A DNA stretch of 39,308 nucleotides from Myxococcus sp. (GTDB lineage: Bacteria > Myxococcota > Myxococcia > Myxococcales > Myxococcaceae), in the NCBI GenBank assembly GCA_014879945.1, contig JACSRE010000278.1:1-39308 (forward strand), written 5' to 3'. Each line of letters starts with the position of its first letter. The first letter of the stretch is position 1. Under the pieces are notes generated by a model. The model saw only the letters and a program-made list of their open reading frames with translations, was not told where the DNA came from and made no database searches. Below are positions 25,162 through 33,771 of this stretch, piece after piece. Position numbers and translations under genes: made by a program.

Positions 25162-26205
25162 ATGTCAACAGCCAGCCCCGCCCTCGAGGTGAAGCCCGCC
25201 ACGCCGGCCCCTGCGGCCGCGTCGAGCCCGCCCGCCGTAGCCCGACAGTCGCTGGTGGTGAGCGGCCTGGGCCTCGCCGGCCTCGCGCTGATGGTGGCCT
25301 CGTACTTCCTGCCGATGTGGTGGGTCTCGCTGACGGCGCCGAACTACCCGCCCGACGCCTTCCCCGACGGCATTCGCATTCTGTTCGGCTTCACGGGCGT
25401 CTCGAACGGCTGCACCACCGCCCCGAAGGCCAGCCGCCTGACCCAGGAGACGCAGCAGGAAGACCTGGGCTGGCGCACCGACGAGGGCGCGGTCGACGAC
25501 AAGGCCGGCGGGCACGCCAAGCCCGAGGCGGCGCTCGACTGCATGCACGAGATGAACACCATCAACCACTACGTGGGCATGCACCCCATCGGCGTGGGGG
25601 CGCCCGCGGAGCGCCTGCTGGCGAAGTACATCTTCGGGGTGCTGGGCGTCGGCCTCCTCGCCTTCGCGCTCGGCTCGAAGAAGGCGCGCGTGGTGGTGCT
25701 GGCGGCGGGCTTCACCGGCGTCGCCGGGTGGATGCTGTACGGGCTGTTCGCCGCCGGGGGCCTTCAGGCGCACGTCACCGAGTACACCACCGAGGCCGGC
25801 CGCTACTTCCGCGACGCCGAGCGCATCGCCCAGTGGGGCCAGAACCTGCACACCGCCGTCGTCGTCATCGTGGTGGCGCTCCTGGCGGTGATGGTGGCCC
25901 TGACGCTGGTGAACGCGAAGTGGGAGAAGGCGCAGCTCTTGTTGGGCGTGCTGCCGGCGCTCCTGCCCGTCTTCTTCGTCGGCACCTTCGCCGCGTGGCT
26001 GTACTTCTTCGGCCACAACCTGCACCCGTGGGGCGCCTTCACCGTGAAGCCCTTCATGCCGACGGTGTTCGGTGAGGGCAAGGTGGCCCAGTTCTCGACG
26101 TTCTCGTACCCGATGGCTGGCTTTGGCGTGCTGGTCGCGGGCTCGGTGGCGCTGGTGGTGGCCGTGCTCCGCCGGCGCCTCGAGCTGCTCGAGGGCGGCA
26201 GATGA
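25162..26205 (+). CDS. nosB: Multi-pass membrane protein of the nos cluster (NosB-like)
   Basis: A 347-residue protein with about six transmembrane segments (near 31-55, 153-171, 175-198, 229-250, 257-283 and 315-336). A large loop between the first two segments carries Cys84, Cys127 and an INHYVGMHPI motif with potential metal or heme ligands. Its place between the cytochrome genes and nosD matches the membrane protein NosB of clade II nos clusters, for which a role in electron transfer or assembly is suspected but not established. The name rests on position and topology, not on a motif I can verify. The stop overlaps the nosD start (ATGA). Confidence 0.65.
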   Translation: MSTASPALEVKPATPAPAAASSPPAVARQSLVVSGLGLAGLALMVASYFLPMWWVSLTAPNYPPDAFPDGIRILFGFTGVSNGCTTAPKASRLTQETQQEDLGWRTDEGAVDDKAGGHAKPEAALDCMHEMNTINHYVGMHPIGVGAPAERLLAKYIFGVLGVGLLAFALGSKKARVVVLAAGFTGVAGWMLYGLFAAGGLQAHVTEYTTEAGRYFRDAERIAQWGQNLHTAVVVIVVALLAVMVALTLVNAKWEKAQLLLGVLPALLPVFFVGTFAAWLYFFGHNLHPWGAFTVKPFMPTVFGEGKVAQFSTFSYPMAGFGVLVAGSVALVVAVLRRRLELLEGGR

Positions 26206-27533
26206 GGTGGCGGCTCGCCATCGTGGCCGTCTTCGTCGCGGTGCTGGCCATCGCCCAGCCCGCCGAAGACGCGCCGGCCGAAGCGATGGCGCAGCCGGTG
26301 GTGGGCAACTGGGGCGCCTCGTGGGAGGCCGCGGTGAAGCCCACCGCGCCCAACGTCACCGGCATTCCCTGGCTGCAGGACCTGGTGGACGCGGCGCCCG
26401 AGGGCGGCGTGCTGGCGCTGGCGCCCGGCCGCTACTCGGGGCCCGTGCTGGTGACGAAGAAGCTCCTCATCGACGGCGGCGGCAAGGCCGTCATCGACGG
26501 CGGCGGCAAGGGCACCGTCTTCACCCTCGAGGCGAGCGGCGCCACCCTGCGCGGGCTCGTCTTCACCGGCTCGGGCGACTCGCACTCCAGCGACGACACC
26601 TGCCTCAACGTGCGCGGCCACCAGAACCGCATCGAAGACAACCGCTTCGAAGACTGCCTCTTCGGCGTCGACCTCAAGCAGTCGAACGAGAACGTGGTGC
26701 GCCGCAACCACCTGCGCTCGCTGCCGCTGCCGCTGGGCCTGCGCGGCGACGCCATTCGGCTGTGGTACTCGATGAAGAACCTCGTCGAAGAGAACGAGGT
26801 CGTCGACGCCCGCGACGTCGTCGTCTGGTACTCGAACGGCAACGTCATCAGGAAGAACGTCGGCCGCCGCGGGCGCTACTCGCTGCACTTCATGTACGCC
26901 CAGCACAACGTCGTCGAAGACAACCAGTTCTACGACAGCTCGGTCGGCATCTACGTGATGTACACCGACGGCGTCGAGATTCGGCGCAACCTCATCTCGC
27001 ACTCGCTGGGCGCGACGGGAATGGGCATCGGCTTCAAAGAGGCCTCTGACTCGGTGCTCGAGGGCAACCACGTCGTCTACTGCGCCATCGGCATCAGCTC
27101 CGACCTCTCGCCGTACGAGCCCGACTCGACCATCACCATCAAAGACAACCGCATCGCCTACAACGGGGTGGGCATCTCGTTCATCGGCGACAAGGAAGGC
27201 ACGCTCGTCGAGGGCAACGTCTTCGAGGGCAACATCGACCCGGTCACCAAGAGCGGCGGCGGCGGGGCCACCAACAACGTCTTCCGCGCCAACTACTGGG
27301 ACGACTACCAGGGCTTCGACCGCGACCGCGACGCGGTGGGCGACACGCCGTACGAGCTGTACGCCTACTCCGACCGGCTGTGGATGGAGGAGCCCACCGC
27401 GCGCTTCTTCAAGAACGCGCCGCTGATGGAGGCCATCGACTTCCTCGAGCGCCTGGCGCCCTTCTCGAGCCCGGAGCTGCTGGTGCGCGACGACCGGCCC
27501 CGCTTCATCAAGCCTGACCTGGGGGCGCCATGA
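26202..27533 (+). CDS. nosD: NosD copper-site maturation protein (first copy)
   Basis: A 443-residue exported right-handed beta-helix protein of the NosD/CASH family. It acts with the NosFY transporter to supply sulfur or otherwise assemble the CuZ centre of NosZ in the periplasm. After a short Sec signal (LAIVAVFVAVLAIAQP) come repeated beta-helix turns of the form N-x-I-x-x-N (NRIEDNRFEDC, NLVEENEVVDAR, NVVEDNQFYDSS and others). The family C-terminus is ANYWDDYQGFDRDRDAVGDTPY. ATG 26202 overlaps the upstream stop. A second NosD lies at the end of the operon (31533-32819) and shares the same motifs. Confidence 0.93.
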   Translation: MRWRLAIVAVFVAVLAIAQPAEDAPAEAMAQPVVGNWGASWEAAVKPTAPNVTGIPWLQDLVDAAPEGGVLALAPGRYSGPVLVTKKLLIDGGGKAVIDGGGKGTVFTLEASGATLRGLVFTGSGDSHSSDDTCLNVRGHQNRIEDNRFEDCLFGVDLKQSNENVVRRNHLRSLPLPLGLRGDAIRLWYSMKNLVEENEVVDARDVVVWYSNGNVIRKNVGRRGRYSLHFMYAQHNVVEDNQFYDSSVGIYVMYTDGVEIRRNLISHSLGATGMGIGFKEASDSVLEGNHVVYCAIGISSDLSPYEPDSTITIKDNRIAYNGVGISFIGDKEGTLVEGNVFEGNIDPVTKSGGGGATNNVFRANYWDDYQGFDRDRDAVGDTPYELYAYSDRLWMEEPTARFFKNAPLMEAIDFLERLAPFSSPELLVRDDRPRFIKPDLGAP

Positions 27534-28354
27534 GCGGCGACGCACCGAAGCCAGTGGTGAGCGACGTGCGCGCGAAGGAGCAGCGCCGCAAGCTGCTCCA
27601 GGCGGCGGCCGTCGGCGTGGGCGTGGTGGGCCTGTCGATGACGGGGCTGCTGCCGGTGCTGCTGCGCAAGGAGCAGCGCCTGCGCCCGCCCGGCGCGCTC
27701 GACGAGCACGACTTCCTCGCCTCGTGCATCAAGTGCGGCCAGTGCGTGCAGGTGTGCCCGGTGAACGCGCTCAAGCCGGCCGACCTCTTCGACGGCTTCG
27801 GCGTGGGCGTGCCGTACCTCGAGCCGCGCGAGCAGGCCTGTGACTTCTCGTGCGACGTCGGCCAGTGCATCCTCGCCTGCCCGACGGGCGCGCTCACCTA
27901 CCACAAGCCGGCCTTCCTCCCGGTGAGCGAGGGCATGCAGGTGCCGGCGCCCCCGGTGCTGCTGGCCAAGCAGCACGAGCCCGAGCCGAACCTCAACTTC
28001 ACCGAGCGCATGGGCGTGGCCCGGCTCGCCCGGCCCGAGGCCTGCCTGTCGGTGCGCGGCGAAGGCGTGAAGGGGAGCGCCCGCGGCGAGCGCTTCAAGG
28101 GCAAGAAGCGGTGGACCGAGGTCGACCGCTGGGCGCCGCAGCCGGTGCGCGAGCACCGCTACGAGCTCGAGCGCTGCGACCTCTGCGTGCGCGAGTGCCC
28201 CATCAAGGGCGCCATCAGCATCGAAGACGTGGCCGGCAAGCCGACCCCGGTGGTGCACGACGCCTGCGTCGGCTGCGGGGTGTGCGAGATGATGTGCCCT
28301 GCCGAGCCCGCCGCCATCGTCATCGACGCCCGCACGCCGTGGAGCGCGACATGA
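27530..28354 (+). CDS. nosG: NosG (NapG-like) periplasmic iron-sulfur protein
   Basis: A 274-residue ferredoxin-type protein with four [4Fe-4S] motifs: CIKCGQCVQVCP, CDFSCDVGQCILACP, CDLCVRECP and CVGCGVCEMMCP. The N-terminus has QRRKLLQAAAVGVGVVGLS, a twin-arginine (Tat) signal as in NapG, so it is exported folded. With NosH it probably carries electrons from menaquinol towards the periplasmic side to support NosZ, a feature of clade II clusters that lack NosR. No nosR is present in this window. Start and stop both overlap neighbours by ATGA. Confidence 0.88.
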   Translation: MSGDAPKPVVSDVRAKEQRRKLLQAAAVGVGVVGLSMTGLLPVLLRKEQRLRPPGALDEHDFLASCIKCGQCVQVCPVNALKPADLFDGFGVGVPYLEPREQACDFSCDVGQCILACPTGALTYHKPAFLPVSEGMQVPAPPVLLAKQHEPEPNLNFTERMGVARLARPEACLSVRGEGVKGSARGERFKGKKRWTEVDRWAPQPVREHRYELERCDLCVRECPIKGAISIEDVAGKPTPVVHDACVGCGVCEMMCPAEPAAIVIDARTPWSAT

Positions 28355-29397
28355 ACCGCACCCTCGACCAGCTGCGCCTGATGTTCGGCGGCGAGCCGCG
28401 CAAGCCCGCGCCCGAGGCCTACACCCCGGGCGCGAAGCACCTTCACGCCACCAAGAAGCTCAAGAAGCAGGACTTCCTCGACATGGAGGCGCGCGACGCC
28501 GGCTACCGCAAGCGCCAGGTGTGGAGGAAGCGCCGCTGGGCGGTGCTGCTGACGGTCAACCTGCTCTTCATGGCGTCGTACTGGCTCGACGTGCAGCTCG
28601 TCGAAGGGTCGCTCTCGGGCAGCCGCTTCCTCGGCTTTCACATGATCGACCTGAACGCCGCGCTGGGGCTGATGCTGGCGCACAAGCACATCATCGTGAA
28701 CCTGCTCATCGGCACCGCCACCGTGGGCACGGTCTGGCTGCTGCTCGGCGGGCGCAGCTTCTGCTCGTGGGTGTGCCCGTACCACCTGCTGTCGGAGTGG
28801 GCCGAGCAGCTCCACCTCTTCCTGGCGAAGAAGAAGCTGGTGAAGGACCACCCGCTGCACCGCGGGCTGCGCACCGTCATCTGGGTGACGTTCGCGGTGC
28901 TGGCCTACGGCACCGGCTACACCGTCTACGAGACCATCTCGCCCACCGGCATCGTCTCGCGCGCGCTCATCTACGGGCCCGGCCTGGCGCTGGCGTGGGT
29001 CGCGGCGCTGCTGGTCTTCGAGGTGCTGTACTCGCGGCGCGCCTGGTGCCGGTACCTGTGCCCGGTCGGGCTGACCTACGGCGTCGTAGGCACCTTCTCT
29101 CCCGTGCGCATCCACTACGACCTCGAGAAGTGCGCGCACGAGGGTGAGTGCAAGAAGGTCTGCCTGGTGCCGCACGTGCTCGACCACATCACCAAGGGCC
29201 GCGCGCCCGCCGAGCACCTCGACATCGGGCCCGACTGCACCCGCTGCGGCATGTGCGTCGACGTCTGCCCCGGCGGCGCGCTCACCTTCTCCATCGCGGG
29301 CGTCACCCGCAAGCCGCCCCCCACGAAGCTGGTGGCCTTGAACACCCCCGAGGCGGCGCCGCCGCCGGCTGGCTCGACCGAAGGAGCGCCCCGATGA
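28351..29397 (+). CDS. nosH: NosH (NapH-like) membrane iron-sulfur protein
   Basis: A 348-residue integral membrane protein with an N-terminal cytoplasmic stretch, about four to five helices, the polyferredoxin-like CxxxCP motifs CSWVCPYHLLSEW and CRYLCPVGLTYG, and C-terminal clusters with CTRCGMCVDVCPGG plus a Cys-rich CAHEGECKKVC segment. By analogy with NapH it would take electrons from menaquinol and pass them to NosG. ATG 28351 is chosen because it overlaps the nosG stop (ATGA); longer open sequence upstream is the shadow of nosG. It ends with a Pro/Ala-rich tail that overlaps the nosF start. Confidence 0.88.
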   Translation: MNRTLDQLRLMFGGEPRKPAPEAYTPGAKHLHATKKLKKQDFLDMEARDAGYRKRQVWRKRRWAVLLTVNLLFMASYWLDVQLVEGSLSGSRFLGFHMIDLNAALGLMLAHKHIIVNLLIGTATVGTVWLLLGGRSFCSWVCPYHLLSEWAEQLHLFLAKKKLVKDHPLHRGLRTVIWVTFAVLAYGTGYTVYETISPTGIVSRALIYGPGLALAWVAALLVFEVLYSRRAWCRYLCPVGLTYGVVGTFSPVRIHYDLEKCAHEGECKKVCLVPHVLDHITKGRAPAEHLDIGPDCTRCGMCVDVCPGGALTFSIAGVTRKPPPTKLVALNTPEAAPPPAGSTEGAPR

Positions 29398-30272
29398 TTC
29401 GCCTCAAGGCCCTCACCAAGCGCTTCAAGCGCCTCACCGTGCTCGACGCCCTCGAGCTCGAGGTGGCGCAGGGCGAGCGCATCGCGCTGGTCGGCTCCAA
29501 CGGCGCCGGCAAGACGACGATGATTCGCTGCCTGCTGGGCGAGTACACCTTCTCGGGCACGGTGGAGATCGACGGCAAGAGCCCGCGCGCGCACCGGGCC
29601 CAGGTGCTGCACAAGGTGGGCTTCGTGCCGCAGCTGCCGCCCCCGCTGAAGATGCCGGTGAAGGAGCTGCTGCGCTTCTCGGCCGCCGTCTCGGGCACCC
29701 GGGTGCAGGCCATCGAAGACCTCGCGCTGCGGCTGGGCCTCGACGTCAAGGCCTTCGCCGCGCAGCCGTTCTTCAAGCTGTCAGGCGGCCAGAAGCAGAA
29801 GCTCCTCATCGCCATCGCCCTGGGTCGCGACGCCGAGCTCCTCATCATGGACGAGCCGGCCGCCAACCTCGACCCCGAGGCCCGGCACGTCTTCTTCTCG
29901 CTGCTGGCCGAGCGCGCCGCGAAGGCGACGATGATCATCTCGAGCCACCGCCTCGACGAGGTGGCGTCGCTGGTGAACCGCGTCATCGAGCTCGACCGCG
30001 GCAAGGTGGTGCTCGACGACCGCGTAGCCGACGCGCCGCTGTCGGGCGTGCTGGCCTGCACCGTCAGGCTGCGCCGGGCCGACCCCGCCATCGCCAAGGC
30101 GCTCGGCGAGTGGGGCTTCACCGCGGGCCCCGAGGGCGTGGAGTGGACGGGCGTGGTCGCCGGGCCCGACCGGCTCCGCTTCATGGGCATGCTGTCGCGC
30201 TACGTGGGGCTGTTGGTGAAGGTGTCGCTCGACGAGCAGGCCGCGCCGGCGTCGCTGCGGGTGGTGTCATGA
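29394..30272 (+). CDS. nosF: NosF ABC transporter ATPase
   Basis: A 292-residue ATPase that pairs with NosY and NosD to mature the NosZ copper centre. Walker A is GSNGAGKTT, the Q-loop is in FVPQLPPP, the signature is LSGGQKQK, Walker B is LLIMDEP and the switch histidine is in IISSHRLDEV. An extra C-terminal domain of about 85 residues follows, as in other NosF proteins. ATG 29394 is chosen on three grounds: it overlaps the nosH stop by four bases, AAGGAG lies upstream, and it begins at the conserved IRLKALTKRF. Acts at the cytoplasmic face of the inner membrane. Confidence 0.92.
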   Translation: MIRLKALTKRFKRLTVLDALELEVAQGERIALVGSNGAGKTTMIRCLLGEYTFSGTVEIDGKSPRAHRAQVLHKVGFVPQLPPPLKMPVKELLRFSAAVSGTRVQAIEDLALRLGLDVKAFAAQPFFKLSGGQKQKLLIAIALGRDAELLIMDEPAANLDPEARHVFFSLLAERAAKATMIISSHRLDEVASLVNRVIELDRGKVVLDDRVADAPLSGVLACTVRLRRADPAIAKALGEWGFTAGPEGVEWTGVVAGPDRLRFMGMLSRYVGLLVKVSLDEQAAPASLRVVS

Positions 30273-30688
30273 GGGCGCTCGCGGTGCTGGGCGCGCTGGG
30301 CGTGCTGGCGTGCACCGAGGGCGCCAGCACCGGCCCCGCCGCCATCACGTGGGACCGCGACGTCTGCAAGACCTGCAGCATGGTCATCTCGGACCGCCAC
30401 TTCGCGGCGCAGGTTCGCGGCGGCCCGAAGAACCAGGTGGCGAAGTTCGACGACCTCGGCTGCGCGATGAAGTGGCTCGACGCGCAGCCGTGGGCCGACG
30501 ACGCCGCCACGCAGGTGTGGGTGGCGCGGCGCTCCGACGGGGCGTGGATCGACGGGAAGACGGCCCGCTACGTCGGCGGCCAGACCTCGCCCATGGGCTT
30601 CAACTTCGGCGCCCACGACCCCGGCACCGAAGGCAACGACTTCACCACCCAGCGCAACCTCGTGCGCGAGCTGTCGCGAAAGCGCTGA
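30269..30688 (+). CDS. nosL: NosL copper chaperone lipoprotein
   Basis: A 139-residue lipoprotein that delivers Cu(I) for NosZ assembly. The signal MRALAVLGALGVLAC has lipobox Cys15. The metal motif is CKTCSM (Cys33, Cys36, Met38), in keeping with the Cys-x-Met Cu(I) site of the family. The later KFDDLGCAMKWL, TARYV and SPMGFNFGA segments are also typical of NosL. ATG 30269 overlaps the nosF stop by ATGA. Here nosL precedes nosY, separating the two transporter genes. Confidence 0.9.
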   Translation: MRALAVLGALGVLACTEGASTGPAAITWDRDVCKTCSMVISDRHFAAQVRGGPKNQVAKFDDLGCAMKWLDAQPWADDAATQVWVARRSDGAWIDGKTARYVGGQTSPMGFNFGAHDPGTEGNDFTTQRNLVRELSRKR

Positions 30689-30700
30689 AAGGGAGCACCG

Positions 30701-31528
30701 ATGGGACACCTGGCAATGACGGCGAGGCTCGACGTAGCCGAGTCGGTGCGCGCGAAGTGGTTCTTCGTCTACTCGCTCATCTTCGGAGGCATCGTCGCGG
30801 CCTTCTTCGCGTTCGGCGTCACCGAGTCGCGGGTGCTGGGCTTCATGGGCCTCTCGCGCCTGCTGGTGACGTACATCCAGCTCGCGATGGCCATCATGCC
30901 CATCTTCATCCTCCTCACCACGGTGCGCAGCGTGGCGGGCGACCGCGAGGCCGGCGTCTTCGAGTACCTGCTGTCGCTGCCGGTGTCGCTGTCGAGCTGG
31001 TACTGGGGCCGGCTGGTGGGGCGCTTCCTCACCGTCTTCTTCCCGGTGTTCCTGGCGATGCTGGGCGCGGCGCTGTGGGCCACCTTCAAGGACATCGAGG
31101 TGCCCTGGCGCATGTTCGGCATCTACACCGGGCAGCTCGCGGCGATGTCGTGGTGCTTCCTCGGCCTGGGCATGCTGCTGTCGACGTTCGCGCGCTCGAC
31201 CGACGTGGCGCAGGGCTCGGCCTTCGTCTTGTGGCTGACGTGCCTGCTGTTCCTCGACCTCATCCTGCTGGGCGTGTTGATTCAGGGGCGCATGCCGGCC
31301 GAGGGCGTGGTGGCCATCGCGCTGGTGAACCCGCTGCAGGTGTTCCGCACCGGCGCGCTGATGTTGTTCGACCCGCAGCTGGTGGTGTTCGGGCCCGCCG
31401 CGTTCGTCATCTACGATTGGTTCGGCGGGCCGAAGTTCATCATCTACTCCATGGTGTACCCGGCGCTGCTGGGCACGGTGAGCGCGGCCATCGGCTACTT
31501 CAACTTCCGCCGCGGCGACCTGGTGTAG
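30701..31528 (+). CDS. nosY: NosY ABC-2 type permease
   Basis: A 275-residue inner-membrane permease with about six helices, partner of NosF and NosD in NosZ copper-centre assembly. ABC-2 features include TTVRSVAGDREAGVFEYLL, the family hallmark that follows the second helix, and LLSLPVSLSSWYWGRLVG. It begins at ATG 30701, 12 bases after nosL; GAAAGGGAG lies upstream. The C-terminus FRRGDLV is typical of this group. The stop is four bases before the start of the second nosD. Confidence 0.9.
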   Translation: MGHLAMTARLDVAESVRAKWFFVYSLIFGGIVAAFFAFGVTESRVLGFMGLSRLLVTYIQLAMAIMPIFILLTTVRSVAGDREAGVFEYLLSLPVSLSSWYWGRLVGRFLTVFFPVFLAMLGAALWATFKDIEVPWRMFGIYTGQLAAMSWCFLGLGMLLSTFARSTDVAQGSAFVLWLTCLLFLDLILLGVLIQGRMPAEGVVAIALVNPLQVFRTGALMLFDPQLVVFGPAAFVIYDWFGGPKFIIYSMVYPALLGTVSAAIGYFNFRRGDLV

Positions 31529-31532
31529 CCGG

Positions 31533-32819
31533 GTGCGGCGCGGGCTCCTCCTCGTGGTGGGCCTCGAGCTGTCGGGCTGCGGCGCCCCCGTCGCCGCCGG
31601 CCCTGGCGTCGAGAGCGCCCGCGCGCTCCAGCCGCTCATCGACGCGGCGGCGCCCGGCGCCACGGTGACCCTGCCGCCGGGGACGTGGGCGGGCCCGGTC
31701 GTCATCGACAAGGGCCTCACCCTCGACGGCCAGGGCGCGGCGGTGGTGACGGGCAACGGCGTCGGCACCGTCATCTCGGTTCGAGCCCCCTTCGTCACGC
31801 TGAAGGGCCTGCGCCTCACCGGCAGCGGCTCGAGCCACGACCAGATGGACGCGGCCGTGCTGGTGGAGGCCGACGACGTGCGCGTCTCGGGCAACACCTT
31901 CGACGACGTGCTCTTCGGGGTGCTGGTGAAGGCGTCGCGGCGGGCGCTCGTCTGCGGCAACCGCATCACCTCGAAGCGCGAAGACCACCCGCTGCGGGGC
32001 GACGCAGTGCGCCTGTGGAACGGGGGCGGGCACCGCGTCTTCGGCAACGACCTGCTCGACGCGCGCGACCTCTCGCTGGCCAACACCCGCGACAACGTGG
32101 TGAGCCACAACCGCATTCGCGGCGGGCGCTACGGCCTGCAGCTCATCTTCGCGCCCCACAACGTCATCGAAGACAACCTGCTCGACGGCAACCTCACCGG
32201 GGTGGCGGTGCTGTACTCGAATGACATGGTGATTCGGCGCAACGTGGTGCGGCACTCGCGCGGCGTGTCGGGCGCGGGGCTCTCGTTCAAGGAGAGCGGG
32301 CAGGCCATCGTCGAGGACAACGACGTGGTGCACTGCGCCGTGGGCGCGCGCACCAACGCCCCCACCTCGCCCGAGGCCATCATCTCGTTCACCCGCAACC
32401 GCTTCGCCCACAACGTCGCCGGCATGGACTTCTACGGAGAGAACGGCGGGCACGTCATTCACGACAACCGCTTCGAGCGAAACCTGTCGCAGGTGACGGT
32501 GAGCGGCGTGATGAGCGCGCGCAACAACGAGTGGCTGGGCAACGCCTGGGACGACTACGAGGGCTTCGACCGCGACGGCGACGGCGTCGGTGACACGCCC
32601 CACGACGTCTACGCCTTCGCCGACCGCATCTGGCAAGAGAACCCCCAGGCCACCTTCTTCCGCAACGCGCCGGCGCTCGAGCTGCTCGACTTCCTCGAGC
32701 GCCTGGCGCCCTTCGCCTCGCCCGAGCTCACGCTGTCAGACCCCAGGCCCCGCGTCTCGAAGCCCGAGGCCGCGGAGCCGGCGCTCCCCGAGTTCCACCC
32801 GTCGTGCCCCGCTGATTGA
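31533..32819 (+). CDS. Second NosD-like beta-helix protein, a predicted lipoprotein
   Basis: A 428-residue NosD/CASH-family protein and clear tandem relative of the first copy. Shared segments are GDAVRLWN, DDYEGFDRDGDGVGDTP and NAPALELLDFLERLAPFASPEL. Unlike the first copy it carries a lipobox (LLLVVGLELSGCGAP, Cys16), so it is probably membrane-tethered rather than soluble. The start is GTG 31533, four bases after nosY, so translation is likely coupled. It may replace or complement NosD for NosFY, or serve another periplasmic task. Two NosD genes in one nos operon are unusual in the clusters I know. Confidence 0.85.
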   Translation: MRRGLLLVVGLELSGCGAPVAAGPGVESARALQPLIDAAAPGATVTLPPGTWAGPVVIDKGLTLDGQGAAVVTGNGVGTVISVRAPFVTLKGLRLTGSGSSHDQMDAAVLVEADDVRVSGNTFDDVLFGVLVKASRRALVCGNRITSKREDHPLRGDAVRLWNGGGHRVFGNDLLDARDLSLANTRDNVVSHNRIRGGRYGLQLIFAPHNVIEDNLLDGNLTGVAVLYSNDMVIRRNVVRHSRGVSGAGLSFKESGQAIVEDNDVVHCAVGARTNAPTSPEAIISFTRNRFAHNVAGMDFYGENGGHVIHDNRFERNLSQVTVSGVMSARNNEWLGNAWDDYEGFDRDGDGVGDTPHDVYAFADRIWQENPQATFFRNAPALELLDFLERLAPFASPELTLSDPRPRVSKPEAAEPALPEFHPSCPAD

Positions 32820-32831
32820 GAGAGAGCCCCC

Positions 32832-33362
32832 ATGCCATCGAGAGTCCTCCTGGTCGTGACGCTGCTGGCCGTGCCCGCCCTCGCGCAGACCCCGCCGCCT
32901 CCGCTCGACGTCGCCCAGGGCAACCAGCGCGTGCACGACGTGGCGAAGACCGGCACGCCGTCGGCGCTGCAGCAGTTGCTGGCGAAGGAGCCCGCGCAGC
33001 TCAACGTGAAGAACGTGCGGGGCGCCACGCCGCTCCACCTGGCCGCCATCAACCCGGACCCGGGCGTCGTCGAGGCGCTGCTGCGCGCCGGCGCCGAGGT
33101 GAACGTGGCTGACGACGAGGGCTACACCCCGCTGCACATGGCCGCGTTCCACCGCCAGGCCGACTCGGCCCTGCTGTTGCTCGAGGCTGGCGCGAACGTG
33201 AACGCGGTCTCGACGTCGGGGCGCACGCCGCTGTCGATGGCCGAGAAGGCGCGCGCCGACGAGGTGTCGGGCGTCATCTCGCTGTGGATTCTCAAGGGCT
33301 GCAAGCCGCGGTCGGGTTGCGGTGTGGGCACGCCACGCGCGGTGAAGAAGCTGGTGAAGTGA
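32832..33362 (+). CDS. Exported ankyrin-repeat protein at the end of the nos operon
   Basis: A 176-residue protein with a Sec signal (RVLLVVTLLAVPALA) and about three to four ankyrin repeats. Clear turns are GATPLHLAAINPDPGVVEAL, GYTPLHMAAFHRQADSALLL and GRTPLSMAEKARADEVSGVI, each ending in an L-x-x-GA-x-V-N type loop. The C-terminal tail has two cysteines (GCKPRSGCG). AGAGAG precedes ATG 32832, 12 bases after the second nosD stop, so it belongs to the same transcript by spacing. Ankyrin repeats bind other proteins; a periplasmic partner among the Nos maturation proteins is a guess. Converges with the DUF2277 gene. Confidence 0.85.
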   Translation: MPSRVLLVVTLLAVPALAQTPPPPLDVAQGNQRVHDVAKTGTPSALQQLLAKEPAQLNVKNVRGATPLHLAAINPDPGVVEALLRAGAEVNVADDEGYTPLHMAAFHRQADSALLLLEAGANVNAVSTSGRTPLSMAEKARADEVSGVISLWILKGCKPRSGCGVGTPRAVKKLVK

Positions 33363-33378
33363 TGCCGGCGAGGAGCGC

Positions 33379-33699
33379 TCAGGCGCGCGCGGCTGAGGCT
33401 CGGGTGCGCTTCGGGCCGTACCGCGCCTTCAGCTGGGCCTCGCGCTTCTCGCCGCGGGCCTTCGTGCGCGCGGCCTCTGCTTCGCGGGTGTGCGGCGCGC
33501 CGTGCACCTCGAGCGAGTCGAAGAGGTCCTGGGTCACCTTGACGACCTGCTTCACCGCCTTCTCGAAGACCGCCTCGTTGTGCTTCGACGGCTTGTTCAT
33601 GCCGGTCAGCTTGCGGACGAACTGCAGCGCCGAGGCCTCAATCTCGGCCTGGGTGGCGGGGGGCTCGAAGTGATGCAGGCGGCGGATGTTGCGGCACAT
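33379..33699 (-). CDS. DUF2277 family protein
   Basis: A 106-residue cytoplasmic protein of the DUF2277 family, recognised from the start MCRNIRRLHHFEPPAT, the AEIEASALQFVRKLTGMNKPS helix segment and the charged, basic C-terminus. The family is widespread and uncharacterised. A strong GGAGG precedes ATG 33699. It ends 16 bases from the ankyrin gene on the other strand. Confidence 0.88.
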   Translation of the reverse strand: MCRNIRRLHHFEPPATQAEIEASALQFVRKLTGMNKPSKHNEAVFEKAVKQVVKVTQDLFDSLEVHGAPHTREAEAARTKARGEKREAQLKARYGPKRTRASAARA

Positions 33700-33771
33700 G
33701 GACGACCTCCGGAGGTCCTCACTTGTCGCAGATCAACCCCGCCGAGGCGATGGGCCTCGTATGCTGGATGG

